This document shows positions 57,768-64,000 of a DNA stretch of 64,000 nucleotides, piece after piece (position 1 is the stretch's first letter; each line of letters opens with the position of its first letter). The DNA is from Paraburkholderia silviterrae. Its GTDB lineage: Bacteria; Pseudomonadota; Gammaproteobacteria; Burkholderiales; Burkholderiaceae. Below the pieces are notes generated by a model. It was not told the DNA's origin and searched no databases. It worked only from the letters and a program-made list of their open reading frames with translations. The DNA lies in NCBI RefSeq assembly GCF_004353915.1, contig NZ_SMRP01000001.1, positions 350,368 to 414,367 of the forward strand. Reading direction: 5' to 3'. The translations under genes were made by a program, and so were the position numbers.

Positions 57768-58655
57768 GTGCAACTGGCCTTCGCAAGCCTGACCGATCAG
57801 GGCGGGCGGCAGCGCAACGAGGACTCGCTCGGCGACTGGTCGAGCGAGCGGCTCTTCTACTGCGTGGTCGCCGACGGCGCGGGCGGTCACGGCGGCGGCG
57901 ACACGGCCTCGGCCATCGTGGTCGACACCGTGCTCGCCGATCTGCGCTATCTCACGCTGGCCGAACTGCCGCCCACGGGCGAGCGCCTCGCCAGTGCGCT
58001 CGCCCATGCGAACGACAACATCGTCGAGGAGCAGTCGCACGGCGGCCCCGCGTTGCGGGACATGCGCTCGACCGCGACGCTGCTGGCCATCGACCGCGAG
58101 CGGCGCACCGCCGCCTGGGCGCATTGTGGCGACACGCGGCTCTATTGCTTCCGCGCGGGCAAGATCGTTGTGCAAACGCGCGACCACAGCATGGTGCAGG
58201 ACATGGTGGACGCGCGGCTCATCACCGCCGAAGCGGCGCGCCATCATCCGCGCCGCAACGTGCTGTTCTCGGCGCTCGGCACGCTCGAAGGACTGAGCAT
58301 CGCGGCGCAGCCCGGCACGTTCGGGCTATGCGGGCGCGACGCGTTCCTGATCTGCACCGACGGCTTCTGGGAATACGTCGAGGAAGCCACCATGCTCGCG
58401 GCGCTCGCGCAGTCCGGGAGCCCGCGTGCGTGGCTGGAGGCGCTGGCCGCGCATGTCCGCGCTCACGCGAGAGCCGGCAACGACAACTTCAGTGCGAGCG
58501 CGGTTTGGGTGGGCGACGATGAGGATGGCAAGGCGGCGCGGGACGTGCCGGCCGCACAAGCCACGAACAGGCAGGAAATAAGGACTGCGGACGATGAAGC
58601 GACCGTCATGCGCCCTGTGAGGGGCGCCGATAATAAACCATCGAATAGAAGCTGA
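57768..58655 (+). CDS. PP2C-family serine/threonine phosphatase (PppA-like)
   Basis: A 295-residue PPM phosphatase. Metal-binding and core motifs are complete: NEDSLGDW, VVADGAGGHGGGDTAS, STATLLAID, HCGDTRLYCFRAGKI, ICTDGFWEYV and GNDNFSASAVWVG. The C-terminal 50 residues are a loose tail. The GTG at 57768 has CAGGAG upstream. In T6SS with the threonine phosphorylation pathway, PppA removes phosphate from Fha (TagH here) and shuts firing down. 34 bases after the sigma-like gene. Confidence 0.87.
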   Translation: MQLAFASLTDQGGRQRNEDSLGDWSSERLFYCVVADGAGGHGGGDTASAIVVDTVLADLRYLTLAELPPTGERLASALAHANDNIVEEQSHGGPALRDMRSTATLLAIDRERRTAAWAHCGDTRLYCFRAGKIVVQTRDHSMVQDMVDARLITAEAARHHPRRNVLFSALGTLEGLSIAAQPGTFGLCGRDAFLICTDGFWEYVEEATMLAALAQSGSPRAWLEALAAHVRAHARAGNDNFSASAVWVGDDEDGKAARDVPAAQATNRQEIRTADDEATVMRPVRGADNKPSNRS

Positions 58656-58679
58656 TCACCCCTTGGGTAACGAGCGACC

Positions 58680-58700
58680 TGCCGTGCTCAGCGCACGGCA
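58680..58700. terminator. Hairpin between convergent genes
   Basis: Perfect 8-bp stem TGCCGTGC (58680-58687) with GCACGGCA (58693-58700) and a 5-base loop, 24 bases after the phosphatase stop and just past the end of the minus-strand dehydrogenase. No U-run, so termination is only possible. Confidence 0.4.
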
Positions 58701-58721
58701 CGCTCGAAGATCGGCTAACGC

Positions 58722-59498
58722 TCAGAAGGGCGCGCCGGGCAAGCCGGGATAATACGCACCGGCGGTCATGCCGCCATCCACCGCAAGCTCTGCGCCATTG
58801 CAGTACGAGGCTTCGTCGCTGGCGAGGAAAAGCGTTGCGCGCGCAACTTCTTCCGGCAGCCCGACACGCTGCAGCGGCACGTTCGCGTAATGCTTGTTGA
58901 TCTCGTCGAGCGGCGCGCCCGTCGGATTCGACATGACCGTGTTCACGCCGCCCGGATGGACCGAATTGACGCGCACGCCCTGATGACCGAGTTCGAGCGC
59001 AGCAACCTTGGTGAGCCCTCGCACGCCCCATTTGCTCGCCACATAGGGGGCGAGCGCGTTGACGCCGCGCAGCCCGTCCACCGACGAGATGTTCACGATC
59101 GAGCCGGAACCTTGCGCCTTCATCAGCGGCGCGATCGTGCGGATGCCGGTGAACGTGCCCACCAGGTTGATCGACAGGACACGCTCGAAGTCCTGCTTCG
59201 TCAACTCCGTCACGCCGCCGAACATCAAGATGGCGGCGTTGTTCACCAGCACGTCGATCCGGCCGAACACCTCGGTCGTGAATGCCGCCACGTGCGCCCA
59301 ATCTGCTTCGTCCGTCACGTCGAGGCGCACGAAGCGCGCGGCGTCACCCAGCTCGCGGGCCAGCGCCTGGCCCTCCGCTTCGAGCACGTCGGCGATCACG
59401 ACGCGCGCGCCCTCTTCGACGAACAGACGGCAGGTCGCCGCGCCCATGCCGCGAGCGCCCCCCGTCACGATTGCGGTTTTTCCAGCCAGTCGAGCCAT
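58722..59498 (-). CDS. Short-chain dehydrogenase/reductase
   Basis: A 258-residue classical SDR. The cofactor motif is TGGARGMG near residue 13, with Asp37 (VVIADV) suggesting NAD(H) preference. NNAA, the catalytic Ser in NISSVDG, and YVASK complete the active site. Overall it resembles 3alpha/20beta-hydroxysteroid dehydrogenases, but substrate cannot be read. It lies 80 bases downstream of a second SDR on the same strand, so the two may form an operon. Confidence 0.87.
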   Translation of the reverse strand: MARLAGKTAIVTGGARGMGAATCRLFVEEGARVVIADVLEAEGQALARELGDAARFVRLDVTDEADWAHVAAFTTEVFGRIDVLVNNAAILMFGGVTELTKQDFERVLSINLVGTFTGIRTIAPLMKAQGSGSIVNISSVDGLRGVNALAPYVASKWGVRGLTKVAALELGHQGVRVNSVHPGGVNTVMSNPTGAPLDEINKHYANVPLQRVGLPEEVARATLFLASDEASYCNGAELAVDGGMTAGAYYPGLPGAPF

Positions 59499-59578
59499 GT
59501 TTCGCTATCCTCTTCAATTGCATGGCGCGTTGCGCCACCTGTCGTTTTCCCAAGCGCGCCCACAACGGGCGCACGCCT

Positions 59579-60334
59579 TCAACCCCAATAAGCCTGGCCG
59601 CCGTCGAGCGGCAGCGTCGCACCGGTCAGATAGCCGGCATCCGCGCTCGCCAGCCACACGATCGCGCGGCCGATGTCGCGCTCGCAGTCGCCCACTCGCC
59701 CAAGCGGAATCGTCTTGAAGAATGCGGCGGCCTCCTGCGGATGCTCGTCCACCCAGCCTTGCAGGCCCGGCGACAACGCATGCGGCGCGACCGCATTCAC
59801 ACGGATCCCCTCCGAACCCCATTCGCACGCGGCCGCGCGCGTCAGTGACCGGATCGCCTCCTTGGTCGCCGCATAAGCGCCATAGCCCGAGGCGTCCCAG
59901 CGCACCGCCGCGGACGACGCGAAATTCACGATCACGCCGTCGCCTTTCAAATGCGGATGGCACGCGCGCATCATGCGCAAGGTCGCAAGCGGCCCCGAGT
60001 CGAAGCCCGCCACGAAGGCTTCGTCGGTCACGTCGAGCAGCCGGCCGAGCGGCACGACCTGCGCATTGTTGACGAGAATCTGCACGCCGCCGAAGCGTGC
60101 CACTACCGCCTCCACGCAGTGTGTGATCTGTGCGCCGTCCATTACGTCGCACAGGAACGGTTCGGCCACGCCGCCGCGCTGGCGTATCGTTTCGCAAGTG
60201 GCGAGCAACTTGTCCAGCGTGCGGCCGACTACGGCGACCGCTGCGCCCTCGGCGGCGAGGGCCAATGCCACGCCTTGACCCACGCCCTGGCCCGCGCCGG
60301 TGACCAGTGCGACCTTATTGCTTAGCAGTGCCAT
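59579..60334 (-). CDS. Short-chain dehydrogenase/reductase
   Basis: A 251-residue classical SDR with TGAGQGVGQG near residue 13, NNAQ, the catalytic Ser in NFASSAAV, and YAATK. The GAxxxVG pattern with Arg after the second strand (VVGRT) suggests NADP(H). The C-terminus LTGATLPLDGGQAYWG is typical. The ATG at 60334 fits the family start, though no ribosome binding site is obvious. Probably transcribed ahead of the next SDR. Substrate unknown. Confidence 0.85.
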   Translation of the reverse strand: MALLSNKVALVTGAGQGVGQGVALALAAEGAAVAVVGRTLDKLLATCETIRQRGGVAEPFLCDVMDGAQITHCVEAVVARFGGVQILVNNAQVVPLGRLLDVTDEAFVAGFDSGPLATLRMMRACHPHLKGDGVIVNFASSAAVRWDASGYGAYAATKEAIRSLTRAAACEWGSEGIRVNAVAPHALSPGLQGWVDEHPQEAAAFFKTIPLGRVGDCERDIGRAIVWLASADAGYLTGATLPLDGGQAYWG

Positions 60335-60357
60335 AGATAGTCTGTATTCGGTGATTT

Positions 60358-60405
60358 GCCGGTGCGAAGATGTGCCGGTGCGACGCCTCGCTGGTGCGAT
60401 TACGT
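60358..60405. repeat. 16-bp tandem repeat, 3 copies
   Basis: GCCGGTGCGA at 60358 and 60374 and GCTGGTGCGA at 60390, with an exact 16-base period, 24 bases upstream of the SDR start at 60334. The remaining gap to 60573 shows no gene. Confidence 0.75.
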
Positions 60406-60573
60406 CGGATGCACACCACGCCGGATTACTGACCACTACGGTACAGGCGCGTTCGCGCCGGTCCATCGTCCACTTGGACGATGCGCCGGATTCGCGCTGT
60501 GCTCAGCTGGGCGGTGGAAGTTACGCTTGCGATGACCGTGGCAATGGATCACGCCGCGGGGCGTCGTGGCAGT

Positions 60574-61242
60574 TCAAGTGCGAGCGGCGTGATGACGGCC
60601 GCCTTCGTCATATGGCCAGGCACTTTTCCCAAGAAGCGAGTCATAAACCTGCTTGAGTTCCGCACCATTGCATACATATTCCGGATTGCCAATATTGAAC
60701 ACCATAAAGCGATCGATCAGATGCCCCAGCTCCGTTTTCATCTGTACGCCGGGATTCTTTGGCGAAAGATAATCGTCTTGTGCACCATGCTGAAACTCCG
60801 CCTGCAATCGCCATTGCACCTTGTCCAGCAAAGACTGCGCTTCCGGCGTCAGGATCTTCGGAAGGCGTTGATCGGGCGCGCTGAAGAATACTTTTTCATA
60901 GTCCCGGCCACCCAGAAAGCGCCAAACGCACATCAGATCGTAATCGGAGACATACTGGGCGCCGGTTGCAGTCGTGACAATCCCGGTCGACGGATCCGAT
61001 TTGTCCTTTATATGAAGTGGCTTGGGCTCAGCTTTGCCTTGAAAATATCGCGCCGGCCTCTTTGGACAACGGATAACCAGCAAGAGGGCCTCTTCGCGGG
61101 TGAAGTCGCACAACACATCAACATCGCAGGGCGCCATTCCCGACAGCCGCGAATAGTGAATGTCAGTGTCGCTGACTTCATCTCGCTGCCAGGCGTCATG
61201 TTCGAATTGCGCTTTTAGCCGGCTATCCAGTTTCAGAACCAT
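60574..61242 (-). CDS. Edema-factor/ExoY-like nucleotidyl cyclase-fold protein, compact form
   Basis: A 222-residue protein whose residues 74-205 read like the catalytic core of anthrax edema factor and Pseudomonas ExoY. K74 and K81 (KPLHIKDK) are 7 apart, as are the edema factor catalytic lysines. S99-DYDL-103 matches the metal-binding Asp pair. Q151-HG-153, followed by QDD, matches the His-Gly-x-Glu-Gln-Asp-Asn segment. FNIGNPEYVCNGAELKQVY matches the following strand-turn-helix. Only 18 residues separate K81 and D100, where edema factor and ExoY have over 100, so the regulatory subdomain is missing. No signal peptide. It follows the adhesin gene by 65 bases. Enzyme activity is unproven. 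Confidence 0.55.
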   Translation of the reverse strand: MVLKLDSRLKAQFEHDAWQRDEVSDTDIHYSRLSGMAPCDVDVLCDFTREEALLLVIRCPKRPARYFQGKAEPKPLHIKDKSDPSTGIVTTATGAQYVSDYDLMCVWRFLGGRDYEKVFFSAPDQRLPKILTPEAQSLLDKVQWRLQAEFQHGAQDDYLSPKNPGVQMKTELGHLIDRFMVFNIGNPEYVCNGAELKQVYDSLLGKSAWPYDEGGRHHAART

Positions 61243-61307
61243 GATCGTTCCCGGTGCTGTGAACGCCTCTCAGGTTCAGACATCACACATCATCCTGAGA
61301 TGACGCC

Positions 61308-64000
61308 TCAAAAATCTCCACACCCATGCTGCCCATTGATCAGCATGCAGCTGTTCAGATTAGGCTGCGAGCGCACGCGCTTCCATTCCACCGCGAGCAG
61401 GTCCTGATTGTCTCCGGGCGCGTTGGTCGTGAACAGCGGCTGATTCGACCCGACACAGATATTGGTGCCCTGCAGGTTGTTCTCGTACACGAAGGTCTTC
61501 TCGCTCATGCCGAAGAACGACTGCATCGCATTCACCGCCGACGGCAGATCGAGCGCGTACGGCAGCGTCACCGTCAGCGTGCCCGGCACGTTCTGCACGA
61601 TATAGCCCACGTTCGAGAGGAACGACAGATCGATCGCGTACTGCCCCGGAAGCGAGCCCGTTGTCGCGCTGGTCGAGAGCGTGCCGCTCAGCGTGGAGGC
61701 GGGGTCGCCATTGATGAGGCCGGTCACGGTGAAGCCCAGGTTCGGATTCGGCGCACCATAGATTTTCGTCTCGCCATCGGCGGTGACGATCACCGTGGGC
61801 CGCGCGACGTACACGAAATGGTCGCCCGTGAGCGGCACGACGCCGCCCCAGCTGCATCCCGCACCGAAGGTACAGCCATAGAAGTTCGGTTGCGCCGTGT
61901 TGGGCTGCACGTTGCCGCGCGTCTCGCCGTTCCATGTCGAGGCCCAGATGCGCCAGCCGTTGGTCGCGCTCACCGTGCCGGTGCCGTTGTCGGTGAAAAC
62001 GCCGTTCTCCATCACGAGATCGATCGTGCCGCCCGCGCTCAGGTTCGTGTTCTTGCCGCCCGTGGGGCCGTTCGGTGCAGCCGTGCCGCCGCCGAGGCCG
62101 ATGCCGCCCGTCGCGGCCTGGGCCAGCAGGTTACCGGTGAGACTGGAGTTGGTCGCGTCGATGGTGGTGGCCACGTTCGACGCCGCGTCGAACGACTTGC
62201 TCACGATCGGGCCTATCACGAAGCTCGTCGAGTTCAGGAAATTCACGGTGCCCGCGTTGAGCATCGCGAGCACGCCAACGTCGTTTTGCGGATCGTTCAA
62301 CGTGAAGTTGCCGGGCCCTTCGAGCAGCAGGCCGGCCGCCTGGATGCCGCCCGGGTCCGTGACCGCGCCCGCCGAGGCGAGCGTGAGCGTATTGCTGCCG
62401 AGCGAGATGCCGTAGAGCAACTGGATGCCCTTGCTGCCGCTGCCCGTGTTGATGAGCGTGAGGCTCTGGTTGGCGGTGGGCTTGCTCAGCGAGGTGCACG
62501 CGCCTTGCGAGGGACACACGCCGCTCACCTCGATGAGGCCCGTCTGCGTGCTCGAGCCCAGCACGAGCGTCGAGAAGCCGGAGAATAGCGAATACGTGGC
62601 CGCGTCGATGCTCAAGCCCGCCGCGCCGGTACCGAACAGCGTGATCGGCGTGCCGTCCAGGGCGGTGAAGTCGAAAGTCGTCGGGTTGATGCTCGCGGGC
62701 ATGAACGCGAGCGTGCCGCCCGAGGACGTGATGGCTGCGCCGTCGTCGACGAAGCTCGTCGCGGTGCCGTCGTTGGCGGCGCGCACGACGAGCGTGCCGT
62801 TGACGCCAGCGTTCACCTGCACGGTGCCCGAGGTGTAGAAGAAGTTGCTGCTGGACACCGGCACAGCGCCCAGGGCGACGCCCGCATCTGACGTGTTGGT
62901 CGAGCCCGCGATCGAAATCGTGGTGTTGGGCGCTGTGGCTGTGATCGTGCCGTTGTAGATGAGCGTGCCGTAGTCATACTGGGTGTTGCCGCCGCTCGCG
63001 GTCGTGGTGGGACTCGTCACCACGCCGCGGATGTCGATGGCGCCGCCATTGTTCGAGGTGATCTGCGAGCCGTCGGCGATGAGCACGCCTTGGGCGTTGG
63101 AGCCGGAGCCGCTGCCGTGGATCGAGAGCGTGCCGCTGCCGGTGGTGATCGTGGTGGGCGGCGCAGAGACGGTTACGAAGGAGGATGAGCTGGAATCGGA
63201 GTTCGCCGCGCCAAGCACCACGCCGCTCGACGAGCGTCCGGTCGTGGGCGTACCCGTCGTAAGGCCCGTGAGTGCGATGGTGCCGCTAGTCGAGGTGATG
63301 TCCGCGCCGATGAGGTTCACTGCGATGCTGCCATTCGTCGTCGCGGGTACGCTGCCCTTCACCGCAATCGCGCCGCTGCCGGTCTGGATCGTCGGCTGTG
63401 CCGGGGTGCTGCCGTTCGCGGTGTAGCCGCCGGCGAGGAGCATGCCATAGGCAGAAGCCGTTGCGCCTGTCGTCGTGCCGTTCAATGTCACACTGCCGGT
63501 GGTGGTCTGGATCGAGCTGCTGGATGCCACGATGCCGACGCCGTCCGTTGGCGATTGGCTTTGTGCATCGTTCACCGTCCCGGTCACCAGCACATTGCCG
63601 GCCCCCGAACTGACCAGCGTATTGGAAATCCCGACACCACTCCCGCTCGAACCGACATTGGCCGTGCCGGTCAGTGTGACGGCGCCGCCAGCCGTCGTTA
63701 GTGCCGCATCGCCGATACTGACGCCTTCGCCGTAGTAGCTCGTCGCCGTACCCGTGATATCAATCACGCCACTACCGCCCGCCGAAAGCGCGGTGTTGGA
63801 CGAACCCGCTACCGGGCCCTCGAGATGCACGCCGAATGTGAAAGTTTGCGCACTGCTCTGCGAGGTTCCGGTGAGCGCGATATTGCCGCCGCTCGTAGTG
63901 AGCGCGCCGCCCTGCATCAGGAGGCCGTCCGCAACAAAATAGCCCGCCACCGTGCCGGTCACCCCGATCGCCCCGGTGGTGGTCTGAATGCTCGTGCCCG
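61308..64000 (-). CDS. Filamentous-haemagglutinin-like adhesin, 5' end beyond the window
   Basis: At least 897 residues, open to the window edge; the start lies upstream, outside. Most of it is Ser/Thr/Gly/Asn-rich beta-helix repeat (units like QTTTGSVTLNGTTTG and ITSNNGGAIDIRG), as in TpsA proteins exported by two-partner secretion. An MBG-type domain (VIVTADGETKIYGAPNPNLG to PGTLTVT) lies near the C-terminus. The last 80 residues hold Cys pairs (NICVGSN; SCMLINGQHGCGDF). No CdiA-type toxin tip is fused. Surface-exposed adhesin is the likely role. No partner transporter is in view. Confidence 0.82.
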   Translation of the reverse strand, partial: GTSIQTTTGAIGVTGTVAGYFVADGLLMQGGALTTSGGNIALTGTSQSSAQTFTFGVHLEGPVAGSSNTALSAGGSGVIDITGTATSYYGEGVSIGDAALTTAGGAVTLTGTANVGSSGSGVGISNTLVSSGAGNVLVTGTVNDAQSQSPTDGVGIVASSSSIQTTTGSVTLNGTTTGATASAYGMLLAGGYTANGSTPAQPTIQTGSGAIAVKGSVPATTNGSIAVNLIGADITSTSGTIALTGLTTGTPTTGRSSSGVVLGAANSDSSSSSFVTVSAPPTTITTGSGTLSIHGSGSGSNAQGVLIADGSQITSNNGGAIDIRGVVTSPTTTASGGNTQYDYGTLIYNGTITATAPNTTISIAGSTNTSDAGVALGAVPVSSSNFFYTSGTVQVNAGVNGTLVVRAANDGTATSFVDDGAAITSSGGTLAFMPASINPTTFDFTALDGTPITLFGTGAAGLSIDAATYSLFSGFSTLVLGSSTQTGLIEVSGVCPSQGACTSLSKPTANQSLTLINTGSGSKGIQLLYGISLGSNTLTLASAGAVTDPGGIQAAGLLLEGPGNFTLNDPQNDVGVLAMLNAGTVNFLNSTSFVIGPIVSKSFDAASNVATTIDATNSSLTGNLLAQAATGGIGLGGGTAAPNGPTGGKNTNLSAGGTIDLVMENGVFTDNGTGTVSATNGWRIWASTWNGETRGNVQPNTAQPNFYGCTFGAGCSWGGVVPLTGDHFVYVARPTVIVTADGETKIYGAPNPNLGFTVTGLINGDPASTLSGTLSTSATTGSLPGQYAIDLSFLSNVGYIVQNVPGTLTVTLPYALDLPSAVNAMQSFFGMSEKTFVYENNLQGTNICVGSNQPLFTTNAPGDNQDLLAVEWKRVRSQPNLNSCMLINGQHGCGDF

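Overview
The window looks like a high-GC Burkholderiaceae genome, most likely Paraburkholderia, Caballeronia or Burkholderia sensu lato. The reasons are a gene-for-gene match to the cepacian (bce) exopolysaccharide locus, a Burkholderia-style type VI secretion system (T6SS), and the protein sequences themselves. No database was searched; all family calls come from reading motifs, lengths and order. Genus and species are inference.

Layout. (1) 215-15439: cepacian cluster bceB-bceK on the minus strand, with bceA divergent on the plus strand. It covers sugar-nucleotide supply (BceA, BceC), priming (BceB), glycosyl transfer (BceG, H, J, K), polymerisation (BceI), and export with its tyrosine-phosphorylation control (BceD, E, F). 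The second cepacian cluster (flippase, acyltransferases) is not here. (2) 15692-19541: a transposase-domain fusion protein, two small secreted proteins and a DUF4337 membrane protein. (3) 19861-28885: two amino-acid-type ABC importers back to back, livKHMGF on minus and a TrpXYZ-like binding protein/permease/ATPase set on plus. (4) 29023-31888: PaaI-type thioesterase, class V aminotransferase, methyltransferase. (5) 31917-58655: T6SS. The main minus-strand run is tssA-B-C-hcp-tagJ-tssE-F-G-H-PAAR-like-vgrG-tagH-tssK-L-M-tagF, followed by an OmpA-like protein and a secreted HExxH protein. A sigma-like gene and a PP2C phosphatase run divergently. TssJ and the PpkA kinase are not seen. (6) 58722-60334: two short-chain dehydrogenases. 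(7) 60574-64000: a small edema-factor/ExoY-like protein downstream of a large filamentous-haemagglutinin-like adhesin that runs off the window.

Most unusual points. The edema-factor-like protein keeps the two catalytic lysines, the SDYDL motif and the His-Gly motif but lacks the long segment normally found between them. A domesticated IS5-type DNA-binding domain sits beside the cepacian genes. Short tandem arrays (10-16 bp) recur at or just after stop codons across the window, and a near-identical palindromic element follows both the bceG and the tssA stop codon.

Coding starts were chosen from Shine-Dalgarno position, signal peptides, family N-termini and operon overlaps; several are GTG or TTG. 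No rRNA, tRNA, CRISPR array or complete insertion sequence was recognised.
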